Shown here piece by piece: positions 9,811 to 23,100 of a stretch of 64,000 bases of DNA. The notes under the pieces were generated by a model. The model had not been told where the DNA came from. It made no database searches and saw only the letters and a program-made list of their open reading frames with translations. The DNA comes from Perognathus longimembris pacificus (lineage: Eukaryota; Chordata; Mammalia; Rodentia; Heteromyidae): NCBI RefSeq assembly GCF_023159225.1, contig NC_063174.1, positions 42,214,191-42,278,190 of the forward strand, given 5' to 3'. Made by a program: the position numbers and the translations under genes. How positions within the stretch are numbered: the stretch's first letter is position 1; each line of letters begins with the position of its first letter.

Positions 9811-12800
9811 CAAGTGGTACGTGTGTTGAATGTGCATTGGGACCCAGACATTCTGTAGGTAGATCAGAGCGCCACAGTTGCCTTAGTCAGATCCTTGTTC
9901 AGCCCATGTACTCCTGGGATCTGCCACTGCTTCCTTGTGAAGCTCAGCCAGGTTGCCTTGGAAGGGAGAGGTGCTATGAATGGGACCTCAGAAGCCTTCA
10001 TATTGACCTTGACCCTGATTCATTCTGTGACCTTCAGCAAGTTGCTTAAACTCTACTATGAAATGGAAGCATGTCTTTCTTAGGACACTGATCCCTGTCC
10101 AGACACTGTATGCTCTACTGATAATCTTACTGGGTTGTTGATGTGTAGGGGCCTTGAAAACTGTTATTATTGTGCGGAAGTTGACTTCTCGTGTCCTTTC
10201 TTGCACTTAAGGGAAAAAAAAAGATTCTGGACCTGCCCTTTGATAGGAAATAAAAGAGCTTCCCTGTCCACAGTTCATGTTCTATCTTGTAATGTGAAAC
10301 CTTGGACCAGGGACTATCCTCTCCATATAGCTGACTCGGTACTCTTGTCTTTACAAGAGTGAGAGTAAGCTCTAGTTATTCTCTGTTGTAGCATCCTCTC
10401 TCAGAGTTTCTATCTGCAGCCCTCTCACCAGTGCCTGAGCAGTACTTGAGCCTTCTGAGCTGAGCCATTCTGTAGCTTCAGGAATCTCATGGAGCCTTCT
10501 GGTTCTTTGTGATTCCAAGAAGCTCAAAGCTGGCAGAAGGGCCTTGTGTCACGGAGTGACAAGATGTAGCTTGGACATCTGTGTTTACCTAGCATGGCCC
10601 CTCCCTTCTGTGTGAGACAAAGCATAAACTGATCTACACAAGTCTCCACCCTCAGGGAATGGGGCCTGGGTGGGAGAAGGTTCCCCTGAGGGCTAGAGGT
10701 GATCCTGGCTGTACCAAGGTTTCTCCCAGGCTTTCACAGTTATCAAGTGGCAATGATAAGTGGTAACAAATGGGAATCGAGACTTGGATAGACCTAGTGA
10801 TGATGTGAGAGTCCTTATGAAGATGTCACAGTTTGGCCTTGGCAGATCTCTTTCCAGAGTTCCCTTCTCTCCAGTATCTGCCCTCAGTATGGCTGGCCCT
10901 GCATTGCCATAAATTTCATGGTCTATATTAGGGTTTCTCTATCCTGAGCCAGCTCTCTAGCCTTTGAAGCAACCCACACAGGCTGTTGGCCAGCCAGCCT
11001 TTGTCCTGGCTCCTTTTCTTTTTTGAATCCTATTTGTCCTGGATGACATTGCTGTGTCTCCCCAGTTGACAGCATGCTGTGTGACAAATGACAGCCAATG
11101 GACAAAGGCCCTCACTCTTTTAGCCAATCATATGTTCTTAAGAAAAGGTTTTTTTGGTGACAATACACTATTGCTTTTGTCCATTTATTGAACATATAGT
11201 ATCTGCTACAGGCCAAATCATGTATGCATTGGAGATGTTGCCAGGAATGGGAATGAGAAGGCCCCTGCTGGCCTAGAGTTCACATTTAAGAGAAGAGAGA
11301 TTAGAATGTAAGTCAAGGAGTGACCAGTGGTAGAAATATCAGGCCAAATGAGGGGGGAAGTGACTTCAATGTAGGATAGTGGGAGATTTGGTGGAGTAAA
11401 GTCCTTGGATTCCTTAAAGAATAGATCAGAGCTGATGGAGTTATTCTCTTTGGGTGGTGGTAGATACAGGTAGCTTAGGTGTAAGGCTTCAATTTCTTTT
11501 TCTTTCTAGATTTCTCTCTGAGGTCATAAAGCAGAGTTAGTTTACTTAAAAGTTGGCTTCTTAGGAAAAAGTTACATAGGGCCCACCATATCTATTTTTG
11601 GATGTATCCACTTGTAAGAGGAACTGGGTTTAACCTATGGCAGTCTATGAAGCAACAGGTCTGACTGAGGTTTACCACTGAAAATTGGGATTGGTGGCTT
11701 TCACTGAGGAAGTTCATCGAGACTGAGGACTGAGACAGATCAAAGGATTTGCAATCCTGTCACATGAACACTACTTTTAGGACTTACAGAATATTGTGAT
11801 GCAGACACAGGTGATAATTCTCCTTTGAGAATCATTTTATCTGCCAAAGGGCAGGAAGTGGGGAAACTGAACAGAACAAATCCACAGAACCAAAGTATCT
11901 TTCTATTGGCTGGTGAGTGTCTTTGGGATACAACTGATAGGAAACACCAAAGCATTTGAATAGAACTTTGTACATCGTTTAGTTCAAATATGAAAAAATG
12001 TGGAGTGAGGCTTACATGATGCAACCTTGGCTGGCCTGGGTTGAGAAACACTCACTCATTGTTTGTCTCTGGCTGATTCATGGAGAAGCTCCCTGAGTCT
12101 GTGACCACTGGTTGTCAGCATGACCATTAGAGAAGCCCACAGTGATTTGTGCTCCTATGAAGGGGAAGCTCTCCTAGAGGCCTAGGCTGACCCTGTGGAG
12201 TTCACCATGAGAATGACTGCAAGGGAAACACCATCCTTTATTTATTTATTTTTTCAAATTTTTATTATCAAACTGATGTACAGAGAGGTTACAGTTTCAT
12301 ACATTAGGCATTGGATACATTTCTTGTACTGTTTGTTACCTTGTCCCTCATACCCCCCAACACCATCCTTTATAAAGGAGGGATTATGTACTGAGAGGTT
12401 CCAGAGTTAGAGTGACAGAACAGGCATAACAAACAGGCTCAGTCTTTAAGAAAAGATAATAAACTCCTTTATCAACATCACTATTTTTCAATCAGGAAAT
12501 ATTTCCCTGTACAACTTGGACCTTTCCCCTAAACTTAGCATAGTCTCTGTTTAAAGCTTAGGGTATCTCTGCTTTTTACCTACATGGTACTCCAAAGATG
12601 AGGAGGAACCCCTAGCATCAAGACTATAGATCCAGGTCAAGGTATCTTTGACAAAGTGTAAGCTTGCTGAGAGTGAGCTCTTTATCTTGCTGTCTCCTCC
12701 CTTGTTTTTCAGTAGGGTGCTTAGTATGCAACGGGTGTTTAATATTACACATAGGTTCCAGGGCAGGAAGTTGAAGCAGCTCACATACCAGTGGCCTCTG

Positions 12801-13621
12801 TCTCTGATCTTGGGGAGTCCCAAAAGTGTGCCTGGGGGCTTCTGTCGTTCCACCTTTCCTCTGTTTTTGGTGGTAAACTCTTGAACACAGCCACCTGCAA
12901 CCCTGCCCAACTTGTTTGCTATGAGGAGACTGGAAATACTTGGGCTGGCCAGTCCTTCAAGTCATTTCATTATTCAGAAAAGATTTCCTGAGCACCATCT
13001 CTGTTCTTGGTATTGTGGCGGGAAGTCACATAGGAAATGTCATGTGAGGTGACTTTAGGCAAATTATAGATATTTTTTCATCTGGAAAAAAGTCAGAGCT
13101 GCTGCTGCTGATTTCTGGGCGTGGTTATGAGAACTTAAATAAGATACCATGTGGAAATTCCTTTAGCAAATTGCCTAGCACATCATAGGTGCTCAATCTA
13201 TGTCAGTTTCCTTCCAGTTGGAAGAATAGCAAAGACAAGCACATTTAGCCTACTGTGAAGACTACAGTCAGCCAGCTACTTAAATGCGGGTTTCCTCAAG
13301 TTTAAAATGGGGACTTCATCAGTGTCCTCATGTGGTAAGCATATATGTTCCCTCTTTTAATATGATCATCTTTCCTGGGCATCAGTGACTGCAGCCCAGC
13401 CTCCTGTGCTCCCCCAAGAGGATTCAGGAAACTCAAGATTAGCAAGGTAACTAGTATATGCCACCAGCTCTCAGCGTTGAGAACAAACCTGCAAGAGATG
13501 CCTGGAAATCGGAAGTTGACCAGTTTTGACTTGCTTTCCAAGTTCTTAAGTGGCCAAAATTTAGCCTTTCCATCTCTAAACTCCTTTTATGGATGAATGA
13601 GTCCCTATTCCTCCCCGCCCC
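9811..13621 (+). other. FLVCR2 intron 1, mostly unique sequence
   Basis: The longest repeat-poor stretch of the intron, interrupted only by the small LINE-1 end at 12241. Low repeat density could reflect conserved noncoding function, but I cannot test this. Confidence 0.5.
12241..12359 (-). mobile_element. 5'-truncated LINE-1 3' end, 119 bp
   Basis: Only the terminal 3' UTR is present (reverse of ...ctctgtacatcagtttg) with an A/T-rich tail. Target duplications acaccatccttta lie at 12228-12240 and 12360-12372. It is the same subfamily as the copy at 26323 and differs from the 3' UTR of the full-length element. Confidence 0.9.
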
Positions 13622-13644
13622 CTCTCCCCCCCCCCCCCCCCCCA
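13622..13644. repeat. poly(C) tract
   Basis: Eighteen uninterrupted C (13627-13644) after ccccgccccctct. Confidence 0.95.
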
Positions 13645-13930
13645 GATCAATGGGATCACTTTTGTTCCTGAAGGCCTGATATTTCCTTAATCTTAAACCA
13701 GTCTTTTCAGGAGAAAAAAAAAAGTGTTTGGATTTAGGGATTTCAAAGCCAGTCATATGAGCAGGCTCTGCGCGCACATTGCTTCTTACCATGGCATGTG
13801 CCTTGGTGTGCCTGGGTAACCCAGAGCTCATTCTCATGATGAACCTCAAGCCCGGTGCTCCCAGTTTTCAGTGTTCTGGTGTCCCAGCTACCTTGGGCTT
13901 TCCTTGCTTCTTCTTAGGACATCTCAGGAC

Positions 13931-14055
<125 letters not shown>

Positions 14056-14272
14056 TGTCAGTCATGGGGGCTTGAATTCAGGCCCTAGGTACTGTCCCTG
14101 AGCTCTCTTGCTCAAGGCTAGCACTTTGCCACTTTGAGCCACAGTGCCATTCCTGTTTTTCTGGTGGTTAATTGGAGAAAAGAAGTCTCACAGTCTTTCC
14201 TGCTCAGGCTGGCTTTGAACTGTGATCTTCAGACCTCAGTGTCCTGAGTAGTAAGCCACTGGTGCCCAGCTA
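14056..14272 (-). mobile_element. 7SL-ID composite SINE beside a (TTTC)n tract
   Basis: The reverse composite body directly follows the TTTC microsatellite, which occupies its tail position. Confidence 0.9.
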
Positions 14273-14279
14273 AGTATAC

Positions 14280-15409
14280 TTTTATAAATAAAACTTTTAT
14301 AAAGCAAACTTTTTCTGAGAACCTTGTTTAGATTTTCCATCCCATCTTTGCCTGAGTTATAGGAAAAATCTGCGTAGTAAAAGATTTATGTTCTGAGCTA
14401 AAAAAGAACCTCCTGCAGCTCTCATCTGTTGAGCAAGCACCCGTCCTCTTCACCAGGCACTGGACTAGTAAGGGTTAGGAAGATGACTGGAACCCAAAGG
14501 TCTGGGGATAGTTAGAGCAGAGAGATCGCACCTGTCTGGCAGAATGAAGAGAAGCACTCTGAAGCAACTGGCACTGAGAAGGGCACTGAAAGGGTTAAAA
14601 TGGAGAACTCTGGAAAAGTCTAGACTGGAGGACAGAAAGGTTGGCATTGGGATTTGTCCAGTCTGGCTGGAGGACATAGAATCTATAGAGAGAGACATGA
14701 GAGGAGGTGGGACAAAGGTGATGAGCAAGCTAAGAGCAACAGGCTGAGGAGGAGTTTGGACTGCTTCCTTCCTCTGAGAGGTCAGTGCCTTGAGGGTGTT
14801 GAGCAAGGACTGTGCTCAGTGCATTCGGAGAAAGAGGAACACTGGCAGGCCTGTAGAAGAGATTGCACTTGACTAGAAGGCAATCAGGGAGGCTGCAGGG
14901 CAAAGGGAAGACCTGGCAGGGACTGGCAGGGACTGAAAGAGGTCTTGAGAGCCTTGCTCTTATATAGATTAGTTGAGGTGGGGGGGAGAGAGAAAGAGAA
15001 AGAGAGAAATATAAAGTTACTTCTACAGTGACATGACCTTATGTACTAGAGCTCAGGCCTGAAGTATGGGCAGAGTGGCTGGTGCAGTGTCCCTGTGGTC
15101 CTCAGGCATGTGGCTTTTGAATATTAGGAAGACAGGAAGTCTGTGTGGCAGGGTCCTTACACAGCAAGCAGATAGATGACTAGGGATAGGCCTATAAGGC
15201 AGACCCCTTGTGTGCACCAGTGTGGGCTGCCTAAATTTTAATTTTAAATTAGGATTTAGGTCCCTCATTTAAAAGTGAGGGGAGTCACTATAGGGTTTTT
15301 GTGGTGGTGGTCTTGGGGTGGGGAAGGGTCATGTATTTGGCCTCATGTATTCCTTCCCTCCCTTCCTCATCCACTCACCCGGGGTCCACCTCCACTGCAG
15401 GTTTATGGT
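14280..15409 (+). other. FLVCR2 intron 1, nothing recognised
   Basis: Purine-rich patches (e.g. gagagagaaagagaaagagag near 14985), otherwise unremarkable. Confidence 0.5.
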
Positions 15410-15602
15410 TGTTTGTTTTTGTCATGGAGCTTGAACTCAGGGCCTGGGTTCTGTCCCTGAGTTTCTCAAGGCTAATGCTTTACCACTTTGAGCCACAGTG
15501 TCACTTCTGGTTTTCTGGTGGTTAATTGGAAGAGGAGTCTTGTGGACTTTCTTACCCAGGCTGACTTTGAACCTCAATCCTCAGATCTCAGCCTCCTGAA
15601 TG

Positions 15603-15610
<8 letters not shown>
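15410..15610 (-). mobile_element. 7SL-ID composite SINE, truncated
   Basis: Reverse right arm, linker and the start of the 7SL half (tcagcctcctgaatg). The rest is absent beyond the nested insertion at 15611. Confidence 0.85.
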
Positions 15611-15637
<27 letters not shown>

Positions 15638-15828
15638 GCCAGTCCTGGGCCTTGGACTCAGGGCCTGAGCACTGTCCCTGGCTTCTTCTTGGTCAAGGTT
15701 AGCACTCTGCCACTTGAGCCACAGCGCCACTTCTGGCCATTTTCTGTATATGTGGTGCTGGGGAATCGAACCCAGGGCCTCATGTATACGAGGCAAGCTC
15801 TCTCGCCACTAGGCCATATCCCCAGCCC
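15611..15828 (-). mobile_element. ID-ID dimer SINE
   Basis: T run of about 30 as tail. Target duplication tgaatgcaggtttt at 15597-15610 and 15829-15842. The body has few changes. Confidence 0.94.
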
Positions 15829-16149
15829 TGAATGCAGGTTTTAAGCAGGGAAAGGACATGATTCAATCACATCTCTGAAGATTACTAGCTATGTGCAGGG
15901 TGGCTAGGAGCCACAGGGAGGTCATCAGGAGGCCTGAGCCCGCTTTTCCTGAAGCCAGTGTCTCCTAGACTCCCTCATTGGGTGATAAGGACTGCCAGCA
16001 GACAACACCCAGAAATACAGGTGCTCAGGACCACCCCTGACCTGAAGGGTAGATTGGTGCAGCCTGTGACCTTTGTCATTACACAAGACTGAGAAATACA
16101 ACTATAGGATGAATAGAAATGAAGAGAACGCAGTTCTAATTGTAAAGCA

Positions 16150-16242
16150 AGTTTTTTTTGTTGTTGTTTGTTTTGTGGCACTGGGGAATTGAACTGAAGG
16201 CCTCACATATACTAAGGAACACCCTAGCTACACCCTAGCTTA
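16150..16242 (-). mobile_element. old ID-like SINE fragment
   Basis: gtggcactggggaattgaac ... ggcctcacatatac is the reverse of the left ID unit, with decayed ends. Confidence 0.65.
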
Positions 16243-16465
16243 CAAAGAACATTTTTTTTTAATATTAAAGTTTCTGAGGAGCTAAGACTGAGTGACTTGG
16301 CTTAACCATGAATTTTGTGCTTTAAATTTTTTTTGAGAATAAGTAAAAATACAAAAAGTACAGGGACAGATATCAACCTCATCCTGGTTATTTATTCAGA
16401 TCCTGGGATGTTGATTTTCTTGGAGTGTAGGGAAGGTGCCAGTACCAGCCTCCAAGCCCAACATC

Positions 16466-16670
16466 CTCTTTTTTTTTTTGGCAAGTCCTGGGACTTGAAC
16501 TCAGGACTTGGGCACTGTCCCTGAGCTTCTTTCACTCAAAGCTAGCATTCTACCACTTGAGCCACAGTGCCACTTTCAGCTTTTTCTATGTATGTTGTGC
16601 TGAGGAATGAAACGTAGGACTTCATGCATGCAAGGCAAGAACTCAACCACTAAGCCACATTCCAGGCCCA
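16466..16670 (-). mobile_element. ID-ID dimer SINE, diverged
   Basis: Full-length reverse dimer (ggcaagtcctgggacttgaa ... gccacattccaggccc) with more substitutions than the young copies. Confidence 0.9.
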
Positions 16671-16971
16671 CCATCTTCTTTTGTAAAAATTCCTTTTGCA
16701 TGGTCTTGGGTCTACCTCTGTTCTTTTTCACCTCAGGCAGTCAAGTGAAGTGCATGACAGAACTCAGATGGGTGGCTGTTCAGATTTCTGTAACGAGCAT
16801 CATGCTGTCCTTTCACGAGTGGCAGTGAGGAGATCTGGCTCCTGGAGTCAGATAGAACTGGTGTAGAATCTCAGCTCTACTGCTCTCTGCCTATGGGAAG
16901 GGTGCTGAATCTGTTCTTATTTTTTTTCTTTTTGGTAAAGGTACTGAACTTAAAAATAAATATAATCTACA

Positions 16972-17205
16972 CTGGGCTCCAGTGGCTCACACTTGTCATC
17001 CTAGATATTGATTGGAAGATCATAGTTTGAAGCCAGCCTGAGTAGGACAATCTGTGAGACTCTTATCTCTAATGAACCACCAAAAAGCTAGAAGTAGAAG
17101 TGTGGCTCAAGTGACAGGGTACCAGCTTTGAGCAAAAGAAAGCTCTGGGACAGCACTCAGGCCCCGAGTTCAAGCCTCAGGACCAGCACAAAACAAAACA
17201 AATAA
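16972..17205 (+). mobile_element. 7SL-ID composite SINE
   Basis: ctccagtggctcacacttgt ... ttcaagcctcaggaccagc with an ACAAA tail. It is missing part of the 7SL half. Confidence 0.87.
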
Positions 17206-18176
17206 AAAACCAAGGAACAGCTGGTGACAGTCCAATCCCTGGCTTTGGATTTCCCACACTGGCATGAAAGGACCTTCCAAAGCCAGCTTCTTTCCCAGAG
17301 AAAAGCTGCTCTGGAACAGTGTTGCTATCCTGCCGCTGCTAAAGAAGCTCTCTTGGGGGCTCTCTGCTCCATCCTGTTGCCTGGAGAAGCTGACTGCTGG
17401 GTGGAGTAGCGCTCCATTAGACTTAGGATAGAGATGCCAGGCATGGCATGTAGCCCCAACTGGGAGGAGTTAATTATTGGGGCAGAGATTTCTGAGGATT
17501 AGGTTGTTCTGCATCAAGCTCTCAGGACTTTTAAGCCTCTTTTTGGACATAAAAAGAGTCCCAGCGCTTTGGAAAATGTCTCTATCTTCCTTTGCTCTCT
17601 CACATACACATGGCTCCCTCCCGGATGATTGACTTCTCATCTAGACCTACAGTTCCAAAGCACATAAGCCACATAGGACCCGGAGTGGCTAGAAGGATGC
17701 GAGGTAATGAAGAAGGTTGTTTTTGCCCCTCTATCTATGACCTGTTTTCACCCCCAAAGTCTCAGAGGCAAGCAGTTAGACTCAGCCCACAAACCTGTGT
17801 GGGTAAATCAGAGCAGGGGAGGCTTGCAACCATGAAGACCCACCTGGGTCTTTCTGAAGGCCTCCCCTCAGGCCAGTGGAGGAGGCCTGATCTGAGAGGG
17901 CAGGACATCAGTTTTCTCACCTCAACTGAGCTAGAACACTGGGTGACCCTGGACAAGTTCCTTAACTACTGGAGTTTAGCCTCACATCGCCGTAATAATC
18001 AGGTTGTAATAGAGGATTTCAAAAGCCCTTTCATAACGATATCAAGTAATCATTTTACCCCACAAATGCAGTCATTTAGGCTACCTTTTGTGTTTTTGTT
18101 TGAAATTCTCCTTGTCCCTAGATTCTCAAGCTCTTTGAAAGCAGGAGACCTGTCTGACTTTGGTACTTCCAAAAAT
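17206..18176 (+). other. FLVCR2 intron 1, nothing recognised
   Basis: Contains a 196-codon chance open frame (17592-18182) that lacks an ATG start and resembles no protein I know. Confidence 0.5.
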
Positions 18177-18187
18177 GTCTAGTTGAG

Positions 18188-18396
18188 AAGGCTGGGAATA
18201 TGGCCTAGTGGTAAAGTGCTCGCCTCGTATACATGAAGCCCTGGGTTCGATTCCTCAGCACCACATATATAGAAAAAGCCGGAAATGGCGCTGTGGCTCA
18301 AGTAGTAGAGTGCTAGCCTTGAGCAAAAAGAAGCCAGGGACAGTGCTCAGGCTCTGAGTCCAAGCCCCAGGACTGGCCAAAAAAAAAAAAAAAAAA
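18188..18396 (+). mobile_element. ID-ID dimer SINE
   Basis: Complete, A tail of 18. Target duplication gtctagttgag at 18177-18187 and 18397-18407. Confidence 0.94.
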
Positions 18397-18410
18397 GTCT
18401 AGTTGAGTAC

Positions 18411-18650
18411 TTTTTTTTTGTTTTGGTGCCAGTCCTGGGGCTTCAACTCAGGGTCTAGGTGCTGTCCCTGAGATTCTTTGTCTCAAGGCTAGCCCTCTAT
18501 CATTTGAGCCACAGTACTACTTCTGGCTTTTTCTGGGTTATTGGAGATGAGTCTTACAGACTTTCTTGCTCAGGCTGGCTTCAAACCGTGTTCTTCAGAT
18601 CTCATCCTCCTGAGTAGGTAGGATGACAGGTGTGAGCCACTAGCACCTGG
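18411..18650 (-). mobile_element. 7SL-ID composite SINE
   Basis: Complete reverse copy, flanked by ctagttgagYac on both sides. The left flank is shared with the dimer at 18188. Confidence 0.92.
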
Positions 18651-19153
18651 CTAGTTGAGCACTTTATATATAATAGGTAGTTTAATGATATGCTCCATCG
18701 TGAGCTGCCGAGGGATCCTACACTCAGCCTGTTTATGATTTCTGTAGATATTGCAGAGCCAGGAACCACTGGAAACTATCTTCAGAATTGGTAACTGGCA
18801 GGTGTACACCCCCATAAAGAGGTGGCAGGTTGGCAGTGGATGGGTGTTATGACAGTGTGGATGAAAAGCCTGCTGCATCTCCACCTTCAGTTCCTTTTCC
18901 AACTTAGCAGAGGAAGCGTGGGACTTCAGTGATGAGGACTGACTCGCCGTCCAGCAGCGTGAAGTCCAGAGCATGCCTGAGTTCACAAGTGCTTTACCAC
19001 TTTCTGCTTTTGGATGGACTTTTGAGAGCTATCTCATAGCCAGGCACTGCCAAATCCAAGCATTTCTGATCTCAGACACACCCAGGTCATGTTAATCTGC
19101 CAGGCTTCTGGAATTTGGACCTCCATTCTGAAATTAGGTGCTTTGGTTGGTTG

Positions 19154-19156
<3 letters not shown>

Positions 19157-19213
<57 letters not shown>
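19157..19213. repeat. (TG)n microsatellite
   Basis: About 57 bases of uninterrupted TG. Confidence 0.97.
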
Positions 19214-19215
<2 letters not shown>

Positions 19216-19417
19216 TCATGCAGGAGACGCTTTGGCAATTGCTAAGTCATTCACACAATGAACTGAAGCTTTGGTGTTTGTGAATATGGTGACAACTTTC
19301 GGTTTCCAGTTCTTACTAAAGGCACTTTCTTGTGATTATCTTTGAGATGGACCCTTACTTCCAGGTCAACAGATCAGTGAAAGTAAATATTTAAATAGCA
19401 CAAGAAAAAAGAAAATC

Positions 19418-19665
19418 AAGCCAGGTGCCAGTGGCTCAGGACTATAATCCTAACTACACAGGAGGATGAGATCTGAGGATCACTGTTTAAAGCCAGCCCT
19501 GGCAGGAAAGTCTGTAAGCCTCTGACCTCCAATTAACCACCAAAAAAAACTGGAGTTATAGCTCAAAGTGGAAGAATGCTAGCCTTGAGTGATAAAGCTC
19601 AGGGACAGTGCCCAGGCCCTGAGTTCAAGCCCCAGGATTGACCAAAAATAATAATAATAAAAAAA
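19418..19665 (+). mobile_element. 7SL-ID composite SINE
   Basis: agccaggtgccagtggctca ... ttcaagccccaggattgacc with an AATAATAATAAT tail. It ends about 310 bases upstream of FLVCR2 exon 2. Confidence 0.9.
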
Positions 19666-19973
19666 GTTACTTTACTCTATGTATGTATAGAAACCATTGC
19701 ACATTGGTTTGTACTAGAGAGGAGTCGGTTTGCGATGAGAATACTTCCCTCTAACTTTTCCCATAGTGGTTAATAGTAAGACAGAATATATGAGTCAAGT
19801 GATCAACCAAAAGAAAGATTTCTCCAGTGTCTCAAAGTAAGGAAATGATCTTCATTTAGGCTTTAGGAAAGATTGGAAATTGGGAATGCTCTTGCTTGTT
19901 AAGAATCTCTTTAAATGTATATTGTTTACCTCTTGACCATCAGTAACTGATTGATTGTGTCTGTCTCCTATAG

Positions 19974-20115
19974 CTTGGAATTGCGATTGGGTTCTTGGTC
20001 CCTCCTATTTTGGTACCCAACATCAGTGACCAGGACAAGCTTGCCTACCACATCAGCATCATGTTCTACATGATAGGAGGTGTGGCCACTCTCCTTTTCA
20101 TCCTTGTCATCATCG
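19974..20115 (+). CDS. FLVCR2: FLVCR2 exon 2
   Basis: 142 bases after acceptor ...ctcctatag and before donor gtaagg. Starts in phase 0 with [11 protein letters not shown] and ends after the first base of the codon for V in IIVF. It encodes the end of helix 5, a short outer loop ([13 protein letters not shown]) and helix 6. Confidence 0.96.
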
Positions 20116-23100
20116 GTAAGGTCATCAGTAGACTGCAGGGAGGGTGCAGGGAGGTTCTGCACACTTTGGTGGCAGCCTTGTGAATAATAGGTCCCTAAAT
20201 TACCATGGATATGTACAGACACTGGAAGCCAAGATTTTTGTGGTCTTTGATTGTTTTTACCTGAGCTCTTGTCCCCAGTGCAGTGCTAGCTGGCCTGTGC
20301 ACAATGTCAGTTCCTCATAAAGGTTCTCTAATTCCCCTTCACCAGACCAATTGCCAGGGCTCTTGATATTGCTCAATGGAGAGTATAGTGTTCAGGCACT
20401 GTCTAGGTCTCAATAGGACTCATCTAGGTCTCAGTAACTTCACAAGTGAGGTACTGGTATCAGTCCCACTTAGGAGCAGAACATGAGGGAAGTCAAATAA
20501 GTACTTTGCCAGGTGCTGGTGGCTCATGCCTGCAATCCTAGATACTCAGATCTGAGAATTATACTTTAAAGCCAGCTTGGTTTGAAACATCTGTGAGACT
20601 TTATATCCAATTAGCCAGAAAAAAAAGTTAGATATGGAATGGGGTTCAAGTGGTAGAGATCCAGCTTTGAGTAAAAAGACCAAGCAGGAATGGTGAGGCC
20701 CTGAGTTCAAGCCCTAATACCAGCACACATACACACACAGACACAGACACAGAGTAAATAAGTGAATAAGTTCTTCAAGATTACATAGCTAATAAGTGGT
20801 AGAGATTAGAGCCAAATCTAAGTTAGTTTAACTCCATACTATAAAAAGCTACAAGATAAACAGAAGCTGATCTACAAACACTAGTTATCTCAGAGGTTAA
20901 TCTGAGAATGTTTCAGGACCACATTTCTTTAATGCTTTTTAAAAAATTATGAGTAATTTATACTTATTATGAAAAAAATCTAGAAAATACAAAATATAAA
21001 TAAGGGAAATGGACTTTAACTTGTCCTTGTAAGTTAATTACAATAGCCAACCTCGAATAACTGCAATTAACATTTTATATGCACGTCCATTTAATCACTG
21101 ATGTATGTGATTAGCAAAATTTTATGTGTTCTAGCCTTGATGGCTCATGCTTGTAATCTTAGTACTGGAGAGGCTGAGGCAGGAGAATCATGAGTTCAAG
21201 GACAATCTAAGCTATAGAATGAGACCCTGCCTCACAAGCAAACAAAAACCCCCCAAATAAGTGCAGAATTTTGCTTTCTGTTTTCATCTATGTGATGTTT
21301 TGTGGGGTGTAATAAAAGTCACAAGGAGAAAAGTAGAGGTGGTTTTTTTTTTTGCCAGTTAGTCACTTGTCTAAAGGTTAACCAATTTTCTTCCTAATGC
21401 CTGCAAGTTCCATCTCATGTGTTAAAGGTTTCATTCCTGACTGCTGGCTCACCTCCTAATCAGGCAGTTCTGTAACTGTGGATCTCATTCCACCCTCTTC
21501 CCTGCCTGGATCCAGGAGGAGAAAGGGCTGCTAGGTGGCTTTGCAGAGCTGGCAGAATGGCTTAGACAGAAGCCTGGGTACTCCAGGGAAGGGGAAGAGG
21601 CAGGGGGTAAAGGATGCAAGCAGAGGGCTCTCCACCTGCATAGCTCTGCATTCTGTGTTTGTACCAGATGAGGGCCTGATTCTTTGCAACTGAAATCCTG
21701 GCTGGCAGGGCAATGCTATGTTTGGGCATTTTATTACCAAGCACAAAGAATGGAGAATGCTATCTGCATCCTGCTTTGTGGGTTCCAAATCCTTGAAACA
21801 AAATCTGTGGGTGCAGGAACAAGGCACCTGCTTGCCTTGCTTGCTTTCTTCATGATAGAAGGGGAGGCAGCCAGGAAAGACAATGGGTAAGAGGTTCAGG
21901 GGGAAGGAGGTGGTAGGTCTATTTGTGCAGGAGGAGGAAGCAGGGCTCTGAAGTTAGGGCTGGGGTGTTTTCTGGGTGGGAAGGGGGCCCTTTGATCTCT
22001 TGAGAGCATAAATCTCATTTCCACAATTTCCTTTAACTGGAAACAGTCTGTTGACTGGCCGGAAGGTTTCTTAAACAAGGAGGCTATGTGATGCCTTAGA
22101 CTCCATCACTCCATCAAGGATCTAGATTGGTCCAATAACTGGTCCAATAATTGGCCAAAAAGTAGTTGCGAACTGAACAGCACTGTACAGTCAAGATGAT
22201 CGATGGTAGCAGACATACTGAAACTTGAATATAAACAAAGTGTTATCCTGGTCTTCTCTCCACCAGCCCTTCATAGCAGAGAGCCCACTCCTAGAGGAAC
22301 ATGGCCAACTTGTCTCTTTCAGGAGACAGATAACTGATTCCCAGTTGGTGAAACTAGAAATGGACTCTAGATATGTTTTCCTGTACAAGATCATTTCTTT
22401 CACTTACTCAGGGAATAGTTTTTGGCGGGTATGTGCCAGGCTCTGTGCCAAGTATGGGCACCACACAGTCTTGTCCCCTTTTTGAGGAGTTCTGAAGCTA
22501 AACCATTCATTCACTGGACGTACAGACTGCCAAATGTTGCTATTGTGTTTGTTTAAGTTTTCCAGTGATCTGGGCTGTTTTCTGTTGGCCATTAGGGGAC
22601 ACTTTGATCTTTGAACATTGTATGGGAGGCCCAGTGATTTCCACCTTTCAGAGGTCATGAACGGAGCGTGAGTTCAGGCCAAGTATGGACTATAGTAGTT
22701 AAGCCCTTCCCCCCAAACCAAACAAAACCCAGAAAGGAATCAAAGGAGCAGGTGCTAAGCCTGAGACAGTGGGAAGTGGCTTCAGGGGAGTGGAGAGGGA
22801 AGATGCCATTAGAGAATGAACATTTCCTCTAGCAGTGTCCACTTCTTTCTGCATGAAGTGACTCCTGTCTGCTTGGAGCCAGCACTGCTAGTGGGAGACT
22901 ACGAGTTTGCACTCCTCTCTGTTTCTTTCCTTTCAGTGTTCAAGGAGAAGCCTAAGTATCCCCCCAGCAGAGCCCAATCCCTGAGCTATGCCTTGTCATC
23001 TCCTGACGCTTCATACTTACGTGCTATCATCCGGCTCTTCAAAAACCTCAACTTTGTGCTGCTTGTCATCACCTATGGTAAGTGTGGGGGTGCCCAGTGG

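Noticed and set aside
17592..18182. 196-codon + strand frame in FLVCR2 intron 1
   Set aside because: Starts at TTG, resembles no known protein, and has no splice or promoter support.
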